Of a stretch of DNA of 64,000 bases, positions 9,262 through 17,792 are shown piece by piece. A model generated the notes under the pieces. That model ran no database searches, had not been told where the DNA came from, and was given only the letters and a program-made list of their open reading frames with translations. Both the position numbers and the translations under genes were made by a program. Each line of letters begins with the position of its first letter. The first letter of the stretch is position 1. The DNA comes from Flavobacterium sp. N502536 (GTDB lineage: Bacteria > Bacteroidota > Bacteroidia > Flavobacteriales > Flavobacteriaceae). The stretch covers positions 1,550,001 through 1,614,000 of the forward strand of contig NZ_CP110011.1 in the NCBI RefSeq assembly GCF_025947345.1. Direction: 5' to 3'.

Positions 9262-11112
9262 CTATTCTACTGTAACCGATTTTGCCAGATTTCGAGGCTG
9301 ATCTACGTTACATCCTCTCATTACTGCGATGTAGTATGAAAGCAATTGTAAAGGTATTGTTGTGATCAGTGGAGACAACGCATCTGAAGTTTCAGGGATC
9401 TCAATTACATAATCAGCTAACTCACGAACCTGTGTATCTCCTTTGGTAACCACCGCAATGATTTTACCACTTCTGGACTTGATTTCCTGAATGTTACTTA
9501 CAATTTTATCGTAATGACCTTGTTTAGGTGCAATAACGATAACCGGCATGTGCTCATCAATCAAAGCGATTGGCCCGTGCTTCATTTCGGCAGCAGGATA
9601 ACCTTCAGCATGGATATAAGAGATCTCTTTTAGTTTCAATGCTCCTTCCAATGCTACCGGGAAATTATAACCACGTCCTAAGTACAAACAATTTGGCGCA
9701 TCTTTAAAAGCTGCCGCAATTTCTTTTGCTCTGTCGTTAGTCTCTAATGCTTCCGCTACTTTTTCCGGAATAATCTCTAATTCCTGCAAATAGGTATGAA
9801 AATCAGTGTTTGATAACGTTCCCTTTGCTTTACCCAATCGCAATGCGATCATGGTTAAAACTGTAATTTGAGTTGTAAATGCTTTTGTTGAAGCCACTCC
9901 AATTTCCGGCCCTGCGTGTGTGTAAGCACCTGCATGACTTTCTCTTGAAATAGACGAACCTACAACATTACAAACTCCAAAAACAAAGGCACCGTTTTCT
10001 TTTGCCAATTTAATCGCCGCCATAGTATCAGCTGTTTCTCCCGATTGAGAGATCGCGATTACTACGTCATCTTTGTTGATAATTGGATTACGATATCTAA
10101 ACTCTGAAGCATATTCTACTTCAACAGGAATTCTCGTAAACTCCTCAAAAATGTACTCTGCTACTAAACCTGCATGCCAAGAAGTACCACAAGCAACGAT
10201 CAAAATTCGTTTTGCATTAAGGAATTTCTCTAAGTTATCCTCAACACCAGCCATCTGAACGATTCCTTCATTTGCATGAAGTCTTCCTCTGTACGTGTCT
10301 TTTATAACACTTGGCTGCTCGTAAATTTCTTTTAGCATGAAGTGATCATACCCTCCTTTTTCAATTTGCTCCAGATTCATCTGAAGCTGCTGAATATAAG
10401 GATCTACTAAAGAGTCGTCTTTAATTTTTCTAACTTTAAGCGGCTTGTGCAATCTGATGTTTGCCATTTCACCATCTTCAAGATAGATCGCATTTGAAGT
10501 GTACTCAATAAAAGGCGAAGCATCAGAAGCAATAAAATATTCTCCTTCTCCAACACCAATTGCCAATGGACTACCCAATCTGGCTGCTACAATTTCATTT
10601 GGGTTCTTTTTATCAAAAACAGCAATTGCATAAGCTCCTACTACCTGATTTAAGGCAATCTGAACTGCTTTACCCAACTTCAAACCTTCATTTTTCTGAA
10701 CTTCTTCAATTAAGTTCACTAAAACTTCAGTATCTGTATCTGATTTAAAAGTATAACCTCTCTTTTTTAATTCTTCTTTAAGCGGTGCATAATTCTCAAT
10801 AATTCCATTGTGAATGATAACCAATTCTCCTGAATTAGAAAGATGCGGGTGCGAATTTACATCATTTGGAACTCCGTGGGTTGCCCAACGCGTATGTCCA
10901 ATTCCTATGCTTCCGGTTGCATTTAAGTTCTCTTTGGCTTTAACCTCAAGATCCGAAACTTTACCTTTTGTTTTACAAAGTTTTACACCAGATTCGGCGT
11001 CATACAACATAACACCGGCACTATCATATCCTCTGTATTCAAGTCGCTTTAATCCTTTGATTACAATAGGATAAGCCTCTCGATGACCGATATATCCAAC
11101 AATTCCACACAT
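9262..11112 (-). CDS. glmS: Glutamine-fructose-6-phosphate aminotransferase (isomerizing)
   Basis: 616 residues, full length for GlmS. It makes glucosamine-6-phosphate from fructose-6-phosphate and glutamine, the entry step to peptidoglycan and LPS amino sugars. The N-terminus MCGIVGYIG supplies the nucleophilic Cys of the class II glutaminase domain (about 1-220, with 'GHTRWATHG' and 'HNGIIENY'). Two SIS sugar-isomerase domains follow ('CGTSWHAG', 'SQSGETADT', 'LEGALKLKEISYIHAEG'), and it ends in the usual '...LAKSVTVE'. It lies 10 bases behind the DUF4270 gene and is last in that operon. No glmS ribozyme was seen upstream, as expected outside Firmicutes. Confidence 0.97.
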   Translation of the reverse strand: MCGIVGYIGHREAYPIVIKGLKRLEYRGYDSAGVMLYDAESGVKLCKTKGKVSDLEVKAKENLNATGSIGIGHTRWATHGVPNDVNSHPHLSNSGELVIIHNGIIENYAPLKEELKKRGYTFKSDTDTEVLVNLIEEVQKNEGLKLGKAVQIALNQVVGAYAIAVFDKKNPNEIVAARLGSPLAIGVGEGEYFIASDASPFIEYTSNAIYLEDGEMANIRLHKPLKVRKIKDDSLVDPYIQQLQMNLEQIEKGGYDHFMLKEIYEQPSVIKDTYRGRLHANEGIVQMAGVEDNLEKFLNAKRILIVACGTSWHAGLVAEYIFEEFTRIPVEVEYASEFRYRNPIINKDDVVIAISQSGETADTMAAIKLAKENGAFVFGVCNVVGSSISRESHAGAYTHAGPEIGVASTKAFTTQITVLTMIALRLGKAKGTLSNTDFHTYLQELEIIPEKVAEALETNDRAKEIAAAFKDAPNCLYLGRGYNFPVALEGALKLKEISYIHAEGYPAAEMKHGPIALIDEHMPVIVIAPKQGHYDKIVSNIQEIKSRSGKIIAVVTKGDTQVRELADYVIEIPETSDALSPLITTIPLQLLSYYIAVMRGCNVDQPRNLAKSVTVE

Positions 11113-11122
11113 ATATTAATTA

Positions 11123-12742
11123 TTAATTTGGTTTCGTGTAGTAAATTTCAAGCTGTAATTTTTTCCCTGTCGGAATAGTTGCACTTGAAGTACCTCCAAA
11201 TAATACCGTCCCTAGCGGGCTGATTACTGAAGCTCTTGGTGCTTCTGAGATAACGCTGTTTTTTAGTTTTAATTTGTTAGAAGCTATGATACTCGCATCA
11301 CCTGTCACCACCAAACCTAATCTTACGTTTTTCACAGTTGCATTCTTAATGATATTACGAATGTGATTCGTTAATCTAATTTTATAAGTTGTTCCTCTTT
11401 TCGTAGTAGGATCTAAACTTAAAATACCGCTATATACTGCTTTAGTTAATAGTGGGTTAGATGATGCAGCATCAGCCAGATAATCGGCGATAGGCACATT
11501 GTCATCCAAATTATACAAATAAATTCGTTTAGGCTCGTAAGTTCCTGCCATTTTATCTGTATCTATAGAAAAAACCAAATTAGCCTCATTGACCAACCAG
11601 TTCTTCGATCTGATTTCACTCAGTTTAGCACCAAAACCACTAAGTTCCAGTACTGCCAGTGATCCTTGTCCTCCTTTTAAATAAAGTCTGTCGTCTCCTG
11701 TTTTATTATTTGGATTGGCTATTGCATTAGCATAAGCAGGATCTTTAGCCTCCTTAAGCAAAGCTGCCGACGCACCTGTTAACTTAATGATTAAGGTTTT
11801 ATCCTCCATTGTAGTTTCAGGATCTGTCGTTATAGCTGTTTTAGCTTTATATTTAATTGTAATTTTTCCGTTTGTTGCAAAATTCAGCAAAGCCATATTA
11901 GCCGGACTGCTGCCAGAACGTTCTACTTTGAAATACAATCCTCTGAAATACTCCTGAAAAACATCAGCAGAAGCAAGTTTCGCCGCTGGAGCTTTTAAAA
12001 TTTTATCTGCAAAAAAGGCTTTATTCAGGTTCAAACGCATTTCGGGAGCCACTTTGGTACTTGTTACTTTTCCAGTTGTAGGATCTGTAGTGTCGTCCGT
12101 AATTTCGCTTGCATCAAAGAAAAACTCTTCATTCTGTGCTACTTTAGGGTCATCGTTTAACGGTTTACCTGTAGCAACATACGGTTTTTTAGATTTATCA
12201 AAATTGATATAACTGTCTACACCGGTATCCGTATCCATGTCCGTATTGTACAATTGTAAAAACTGTGCTCCTCCGTCAAAGTAAGAGCTGCGCATTTGAA
12301 CACCAGACTCGTAAACACCTAATTTAATTTTTCCATTAGAAGCTCCGTAAATAGAATCTAACACAAAAGTTCGGCTTCCATCAGTATTCGTAGTCTTCAC
12401 ATGGTTATAATAAGGTACACTTAGTACTACACTTACTATTTCAGGTGCATCACCAATAGTTGGCGCATAGGTTTCTAAATTAACCTGAGTAGCAAAACTG
12501 GCAGTTGTACTACCAAAAACTGTATTATCGTAAACACCTAAACCATAATTTGCCGCTCCATTTGACTGAATTGGCGTTACTTCCTGATTATAAGCTAAAA
12601 CTTCATATTTTTCAGATTCTAGTCCAAAATGATCATCACCGATCAAACCATCACCAATCGCATTAAAATCTTTATCGCAAGAATATAAAAGGACAACTGT
12701 TGCAACTAATAGTATTTTCTTAATAAAAGAAGTATTGTACAT
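11123..12742 (-). CDS. DUF4270 family lipoprotein
   Basis: 539 residues beginning with a lipoprotein signal (MYNTSFIKKILLVATVVLLYSC; the lipobox Cys is followed by DKD). The rest is beta-rich, with 'YGLGVYDNTVFGSTTASFATQVNL' near the N-terminus and 'KIRLTNHIRNIIKNATVKNVRLGL' near the C-terminus, matching my memory of Bacteroidota DUF4270 proteins. The function of the family is not established. It lies between the short glycogen synthase gene (21 bases) and glmS (10 bases), a gene order that I recall from other Flavobacterium genomes. Probably attached to the outer membrane. Confidence 0.85.
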   Translation of the reverse strand: MYNTSFIKKILLVATVVLLYSCDKDFNAIGDGLIGDDHFGLESEKYEVLAYNQEVTPIQSNGAANYGLGVYDNTVFGSTTASFATQVNLETYAPTIGDAPEIVSVVLSVPYYNHVKTTNTDGSRTFVLDSIYGASNGKIKLGVYESGVQMRSSYFDGGAQFLQLYNTDMDTDTGVDSYINFDKSKKPYVATGKPLNDDPKVAQNEEFFFDASEITDDTTDPTTGKVTSTKVAPEMRLNLNKAFFADKILKAPAAKLASADVFQEYFRGLYFKVERSGSSPANMALLNFATNGKITIKYKAKTAITTDPETTMEDKTLIIKLTGASAALLKEAKDPAYANAIANPNNKTGDDRLYLKGGQGSLAVLELSGFGAKLSEIRSKNWLVNEANLVFSIDTDKMAGTYEPKRIYLYNLDDNVPIADYLADAASSNPLLTKAVYSGILSLDPTTKRGTTYKIRLTNHIRNIIKNATVKNVRLGLVVTGDASIIASNKLKLKNSVISEAPRASVISPLGTVLFGGTSSATIPTGKKLQLEIYYTKPN

Positions 12743-12763
12743 GTTTAATAATAAAGTTAAAAT

Positions 12764-13570
12764 TTAAAGACCCATTGTTTTGTAGAAATTTGTATACGCT
12801 TCAGCGAATGCATCTTTCGTGGCGAAAGGTAAAAAAGGTTTTCCTGAAGATTCTATAAATTTTGTTAAACTTGGAGATACATTCTCAGAAGCTATAATTA
12901 CAGCATCTGAATGCAATATACTGGCTTTTAGGATATTTTCGTAATTTGGTATTTCCAAATCAGCAACTGATTCATGCGGAACTCCGTCAAATTTCACTTT
13001 ATTAATCATCTCCAGATCCAGATTCTCGTCAAAAGATTGTCCGTAAACAGAGGTTACAATTTTAGTTTCAGAAAATAAAGCCTCATTTTTATAATAGTGC
13101 TTCATGTAAATAGGTAACATCGAAGCCAGCCAACCGTGAACGTGGATAATATCCGGAACCCAGTTTAGTTTTTTTACTGTTTCAACAACTCCTTTTGCAA
13201 AAAAGATGGCTCTTTCATCATTATCAGGATACAAAACCCCTTCTTCATCGGCAAAAGTTGCTTTTCGCTTAAAATATTCATCATTATCAATAAAGTAAAC
13301 CTGAATTCTTTCTTTCGGGATTGAAGCAACTTTAATAATCAATGGCATATCTAAGTCATTCACTACCAAGTTCATTCCTGAAAGTCTAATTACTTCGTGT
13401 AACTGGTGTCTTCTCTCGTTAATATTTCCATATCTTGGCATGAAAATTCTTATCTGACCTCCTTGATCGTTAATCATTTTTGGAACGTCATAAGACATTA
13501 AAGAAACCTCATTTTCAGCCAAATAAGGCACGACTTCAGATGATACATATAATATCCTCTTATCTTTCAT
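12764..13570 (-). CDS. Short glycogen/starch synthase-like protein (GT5 N-domain only)
   Basis: 268 residues. It opens with 'KDKRILYVSSEVVPYLAENEVSLMSYDVPK' (20-residue-scale match to the ADP-glucose-binding start of GlgA, though the classical KTGGL is degraded) and contains 'PDIIHVHGWLASMLPIYMKH', the GT5 His motif. Full GlgA proteins have about 480 residues; the whole C-terminal GT-B half with the catalytic Lys/Glu region is absent. This short form is a recurring Flavobacteriia version, so it is not a local truncation. Whether it makes glycogen is doubtful. First gene of the operon with DUF4270 and glmS, and divergent from panC. Confidence 0.8.
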   Translation of the reverse strand: MKDKRILYVSSEVVPYLAENEVSLMSYDVPKMINDQGGQIRIFMPRYGNINERRHQLHEVIRLSGMNLVVNDLDMPLIIKVASIPKERIQVYFIDNDEYFKRKATFADEEGVLYPDNDERAIFFAKGVVETVKKLNWVPDIIHVHGWLASMLPIYMKHYYKNEALFSETKIVTSVYGQSFDENLDLEMINKVKFDGVPHESVADLEIPNYENILKASILHSDAVIIASENVSPSLTKFIESSGKPFLPFATKDAFAEAYTNFYKTMGL

Positions 13571-13647
13571 AATAGTATTTTACTTAATTTTTGGTAATAA
13601 AAACGTTGCAAAATTACAAAATTTTATGCAGTTATTAACTAATATAT

Positions 13648-13655
13648 TATGTTTG
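13648..13655 (+). promoter_or_regulatory. -7 box TATGTTTG of panC
   Basis: TATGTTTG matches TAnnTTTG. It overlaps the earlier in-frame ATG at 13649, so that codon would be upstream of or at the transcription start; this favours the ATG at 13679 for panC. No good TTG at the -33 position was found. On the opposite strand TAATTTTG (complement of 13609-13616) could serve the divergent glycogen-synthase operon. Confidence 0.5.
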
Positions 13656-13678
13656 CACTAAATTTTAATAATACTGCC

Positions 13679-14527
13679 ATGCATATTTTCTACGGTAAAG
13701 TAGCTTTGATAGCCTATTTAAAAACTATCAAAACCGCAAATTCTACTATCGGATTTGTACCTACTATGGGCGCTTTACACCAAGGGCATCTGGCTTTAAT
13801 GCAAAGATCGCTTAAAGAAAATGACGATACCGTTGTGAGTATTTTTGTGAACCCAACCCAGTTCAACAACCCTGAAGATCTTGAAAAATATCCGCGTACT
13901 CTAGAAGAGGACGTGAAGAAAATGAGAGGTTTAAGCGACAAAATGATCCTTTACGCCCCTACTGTTGATGATATTTACGAAGGTCATACGATCTCTGAGG
14001 ATTTTGATTTCGATGGTTTGGAAAACCAGATGGAAGGAAAATTCAGACCAGGTCATTTTAACGGAGTCGGAACTATCGTAAAACGTTTGTTTGAAATCGT
14101 TACTCCAACTAATGCGTACTTTGGTGAAAAAGATTTTCAGCAATTGCAGATCGTTAAAAAAATGGTCGAAAAAAATCATTTACCGGTAAATGTGGTCGGT
14201 TGTCCTATTTTCAGAGAAGACAATCAACTCGCAATGAGCTCCAGAAATGAGCGCCTCAGTCCCGAAGAGCGAAAAGAGGCTTCTATCATTTACAAGGTAC
14301 TGACCGAAGCAAAAGAAATATTTGAGAAGGGCACTCCGGAAGAAACCATCCAATTTGTAGAAAATTCTTTCAAAGACAACGAAAGATTTGAACTCGAATA
14401 TTTCGTCATCGCTGACGAATCCACATTATTACCTATAGAACACAAAAGCAACGACAAAAATTACCGTGCCTTTATAGCGGTATTTGTTAATTCTATAAGG
14501 TTGATTGACACCATTTCATTAAATTAA
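13679..14527 (+). CDS. panC: Pantoate--beta-alanine ligase
   Basis: 282 residues from the ATG at 13679, the usual length for PanC. It joins pantoate and beta-alanine with ATP to make pantothenate. Visible motifs: 'PTMGALHQGH' (HxGH nucleotide-binding), 'VSIFVNPTQFN', 'FGEKDFQQL' and the KMSKS-equivalent 'LAMSSRNERLS'. panD, which makes its beta-alanine substrate, begins 14 bases downstream, so both steps are in one transcript. An upstream in-frame ATG at 13649 would add ten residues not expected for the family and lies inside the promoter box. Confidence 0.96.
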   Translation: MHIFYGKVALIAYLKTIKTANSTIGFVPTMGALHQGHLALMQRSLKENDDTVVSIFVNPTQFNNPEDLEKYPRTLEEDVKKMRGLSDKMILYAPTVDDIYEGHTISEDFDFDGLENQMEGKFRPGHFNGVGTIVKRLFEIVTPTNAYFGEKDFQQLQIVKKMVEKNHLPVNVVGCPIFREDNQLAMSSRNERLSPEERKEASIIYKVLTEAKEIFEKGTPEETIQFVENSFKDNERFELEYFVIADESTLLPIEHKSNDKNYRAFIAVFVNSIRLIDTISLN

Positions 14528-14541
14528 TTTACCTTTGCACC

Positions 14542-14892
14542 ATGCAAATTCAAGTTATAAAATCTAAAATTCATCGAGTAAAAGTAACCGGAGCTGATTT
14601 AAATTATATTGGCAGCATTACTATTGATGAGACTTTACTAGAGGCTTCAAACATCATTGAAGGCGAAAAAGTAGCAATTGTAAACATCAATAATGGTGAA
14701 CGTTTTGAAACTTACGCGATCAAAGGAGAGAAAAATTCAGGAGAAATAACCCTGAACGGACCTGCTGCCAGAAAAGTTCAAAAAGACGACATTATCATTA
14801 TCATATCTTATGCAACCCTGGAGTTTGAAGAAGCTAAAACTTTCAAACCGTGGATCATTTTTCCGAATGAAAATGATAATTCGCTAACCTAA
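14542..14892 (+). CDS. panD: Aspartate 1-decarboxylase
   Basis: 116 residues. PanD decarboxylates aspartate to beta-alanine using a pyruvoyl group made by self-cleavage. The cleavage site Gly24-Ser25 is visible in 'NYIGSITID', as are 'IEGEKVAIVNINNGERF' and 'GEITLNGPAARKVQKDD' near the C-terminus. It follows panC by 14 bases and supplies its substrate. The length is close to the 116-130 of known PanD proteins. Confidence 0.96.
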   Translation: MQIQVIKSKIHRVKVTGADLNYIGSITIDETLLEASNIIEGEKVAIVNINNGERFETYAIKGEKNSGEITLNGPAARKVQKDDIIIIISYATLEFEEAKTFKPWIIFPNENDNSLT

Positions 14893-15259
14893 TCTTTCCT
14901 TATTACACTTTATTTCGATTTAGTTTGTTCAATATTTTTTGACACAAACAGTATTTTATTGGCCTAAATTCAATATTGCCTTTTATTAACCAAAAAGGCT
15001 TGCTATTTTTACCTCTACAATAAACTTGTTGGGTTTAAGTGACAAAAAATTGACTCAACACCTAAAAACATACTTCTTCCCTATAGAGACACATTTAGTA
15101 TTGAAACAAAGTAGAAAGCTTTTTTACAGACACACTATCTATGTCACTATCTGTTAAAATGAATTCGCCCCAACGGATTACAATACTAAAAAAGCAAATA
15201 AAATGTTATATTGCTACACTATTACAATACTTTTTAACTCACTGAAATGCCCCCAACTC
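14893..15259. other. Spacer of 367 bases, no gene seen
   Basis: AT-rich, with several stop codons in all frames. I see no strong terminator hairpin after panD and no clean TTG/TAnnTTTG pair. It holds the unlocated promoter and leader of the esterase-fold gene. Confidence 0.35.
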
Positions 15260-16414
15260 ATGAAAAAAGTTTACCTACTTATTACTTTAATTTCGATTTC
15301 TGTCTTTTCGCAGAAAAAATTTGACAACATTAAATCCGAAAAGCTCGGAGAAGAACGAAGAATAACAATCGGCCTTCCGGAGTCTTACGAAGCCAATCCC
15401 GATAAAAAATATCCTGTTTTGTATTTACTCGATGGTGATTATTTATTCGATCCTTTCTCCGGTGCTATAAGCTATGGTACCTATTGGGGAGATTTGCCTG
15501 AGATGATTATTATTGGTGTTCATCAAAATAAAAACGACGAACGCGAAGACGATACGACTATTGATCAGAATACGGGACTTCCTTTTGAAAAAGGAGCCAG
15601 TTTTTTTGAGTTTGTTGGTGCCGAATTAGTACCTTACATCGAAAAGAAATACCGCACATCTCCTTTCAGAATTATCGCCGGCCATGATGTAACTGCAAGT
15701 TTCATTAATTTTTATCTGTACAAAGAACAACCTCTTTTTAATGCTTACATTGCTTTTAGTCCTGAACTTGCCAATAAAATGGAAGTTAGAATCCCCGAAA
15801 AACTAGCCAAAGCTACAGAGCCTTTGTTCTACTACCTTTCTGCAGCCGACGGAGACAATAAAAAGATCAAAGAACCTATCGAAAAATTAGACAGCAATAT
15901 TAAAATTGCCAATAATCCGTTAGTAAACTATAAATACGATTTGTTTAAAGGTACAACGCATTACACTCAGGTTTTACATGCAATTCCGAGTGCCTTATAT
16001 CAGATTTTCGATGTTTACAAGCCTATTAATTCTTCTGAATACAACAATAAAATTGCTGTTTTGGAAACAGGATATGCCGATTACTTAGAAAACAAATACA
16101 ACACCATGTCTAAAGTTCTGGGAGTTCAGATTCCGGTGAGAATGAGTGATTTTAAAGTAATTGAAAACCTTATTCTAAAAAAGAACGCTTATGACGAATT
16201 AGGCAAAATGGCTGAAATTGGAAATGTAAATTACCCGAAAGCCATGCTGGGAGAATATGAATTAGGATTGATGTACGAGAAAATGGGTGACCCAAAAAGA
16301 GCTTCAAAAAAATACCAAAATGCTTCTCAAATGGAACCAATTGGTGATTTGAATAAAGATTTGATGTACGAGAAAATGGACCAGATGAATGCACTTGCAA
16401 AAACCACCAAATAA
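15260..16414 (+). CDS. Exported esterase-fold protein lacking the serine nucleophile
   Basis: 384 residues from the ATG at 15260, chosen because it opens the signal peptide MKKVYLLITLISISVFSQ. Residues about 30-270 follow the esterase D/enterochelin-esterase pattern ('YPVLYLLDGDYLFDPF', 'ELVPYIEKKYRTSPFRIIAGHD'). At the nucleophile elbow, where family members have GHSxGG, this protein reads Gly-His-Asp-Val-Thr (Asp143), so the catalytic Ser is missing. The C-terminus carries a TPR-like helical pair ('ELGLMYEKMGDPKRASKKYQNA'). It overlaps radA by one base (TAATG). Probably a non-catalytic or altered member; a binding or structural role is inference. Confidence 0.8.
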   Translation: MKKVYLLITLISISVFSQKKFDNIKSEKLGEERRITIGLPESYEANPDKKYPVLYLLDGDYLFDPFSGAISYGTYWGDLPEMIIIGVHQNKNDEREDDTTIDQNTGLPFEKGASFFEFVGAELVPYIEKKYRTSPFRIIAGHDVTASFINFYLYKEQPLFNAYIAFSPELANKMEVRIPEKLAKATEPLFYYLSAADGDNKKIKEPIEKLDSNIKIANNPLVNYKYDLFKGTTHYTQVLHAIPSALYQIFDVYKPINSSEYNNKIAVLETGYADYLENKYNTMSKVLGVQIPVRMSDFKVIENLILKKNAYDELGKMAEIGNVNYPKAMLGEYELGLMYEKMGDPKRASKKYQNASQMEPIGDLNKDLMYEKMDQMNALAKTTK

Positions 16415-17775
16415 TGTCAAAAGTTAAAACTTCTTTTTTTTGCCAAAACTGCGGAACTCAATATGCCAAATGGCAAGGGCAATGCAATGCCTGCAAAGAA
16501 TGGAATACTATTGCCGAGGAAATTATTCAGAAGCAGGAAAAAGTAGCCTGGAAAAGCGAACCTACTTCAAACGGTAAAGCACCGCGTCCTTTAAAAATTA
16601 ATGAAATTGATTCGGCACAGGAAATTCGAATGAATACTACTGATGGCGAGTTGAACCGTGTTTTGGGTGGTGGAATTGTTCCCGGATCCCTGACGCTACT
16701 GGGAGGTGAACCCGGCATTGGAAAAAGTACACTTTTGCTACAAATTTCACTAAAACTACCGTACAAAACTTTATACGTTTCCGGTGAAGAAAGTCAGAAG
16801 CAAATCAAAATGCGCGCAGAGAGAATCACGCCCAACAGCGATAATTGCTACATCTTGACGGAAACCAAAACACAAAATATTTTCAAACAAATTGAAGCGA
16901 TAGAACCTGAAATCGTAATCATCGATTCGATTCAGACTTTGCACACCGATTACATTGAATCAACCGCGGGAAGTATTTCTCAAATCAGGGAGACAACTGC
17001 CGAACTGATCAAATTTGCCAAAGAAACCAATATTCCAGTAATTTTAATCGGGCACATTACCAAAGACGGAAATATTGCCGGACCTAAAATTCTCGAACAT
17101 ATGGTCGATACTGTTTTGCAGTTTGAAGGCGACCGAAATCATGTGTACCGAATTTTGCGTTCGTTAAAAAATCGTTTTGGGTCTACGGCCGAACTCGGAA
17201 TTTATGAAATGTTAGGCAGTGGCTTACGCGAAGTGTCCAACCCTTCAGAGATTTTGATTTCGCATAAAGACGAGGAATTATCCGGAACCGCCATCGCCAC
17301 CACACTTGAAGGCATGCGTCCTTTGATGATCGAAATACAATCATTGGTGAGTACTGCAGTTTACGGAACTCCACAACGAAGCACTACGGGCTACAATGCT
17401 AAAAGACTGAACATGATTCTGGCGGTTCTGGAAAAAAGAGCCGGATTTCGCTTAGGCGCCAAAGACGTCTTTCTAAATGTTACGGGTGGAATTTCTGTTG
17501 ATGATCCTGCTATTGATTTAGCTGTTGTTGCTGCTATTTTATCTTCCAATGAAGACATTCCGGTAACAAAAGGATTCTGTTTTGCAGGTGAAGTTGGACT
17601 CTCAGGCGAGATTCGTCCGGTAAATCGTGTCGACCAGCGTATTCAGGAAGCCGAAAAACTTGGATTCACCACTATCTTTGTATCCAAATACAATAAAATT
17701 GCGTTAAAAAATATAGGAATCAAAATTGAATTGGTGGCTAAAATCGAAGATGTGGCCAGTATTCTTTTTGGTTAA
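16414..17775 (+). CDS. radA: DNA repair protein RadA
   Basis: 453 residues, the normal length. RadA (Sms) is a RecA-like ATPase that helps process recombination intermediates. It has an N-terminal C4 zinc finger (C-x2-C ... C-x2-C, 'FCQNCGTQYAKWQGQCNACK'), Walker A 'GEPGIGKST', Walker B 'IVIIDSIQT', the RadA signature 'KNRFGSTAELGIYEM', and a C-terminal Lon-like domain ('GGISVDDPAIDLAVVAAILSS', 'GEVGLSGEIRPV'). Its ATG overlaps the preceding stop by one base, indicating translational coupling. Confidence 0.97.
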   Translation: MSKVKTSFFCQNCGTQYAKWQGQCNACKEWNTIAEEIIQKQEKVAWKSEPTSNGKAPRPLKINEIDSAQEIRMNTTDGELNRVLGGGIVPGSLTLLGGEPGIGKSTLLLQISLKLPYKTLYVSGEESQKQIKMRAERITPNSDNCYILTETKTQNIFKQIEAIEPEIVIIDSIQTLHTDYIESTAGSISQIRETTAELIKFAKETNIPVILIGHITKDGNIAGPKILEHMVDTVLQFEGDRNHVYRILRSLKNRFGSTAELGIYEMLGSGLREVSNPSEILISHKDEELSGTAIATTLEGMRPLMIEIQSLVSTAVYGTPQRSTTGYNAKRLNMILAVLEKRAGFRLGAKDVFLNVTGGISVDDPAIDLAVVAAILSSNEDIPVTKGFCFAGEVGLSGEIRPVNRVDQRIQEAEKLGFTTIFVSKYNKIALKNIGIKIELVAKIEDVASILFG

Positions 17776-17792
17776 TTTTTATCAACCTACCT

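Noticed and set aside
13649..13678. Earlier ATG of panC
   Set aside because: It lies inside the TATGTTTG promoter box, so it would be at or before the transcription start, and the extra ten residues are not typical of PanC.
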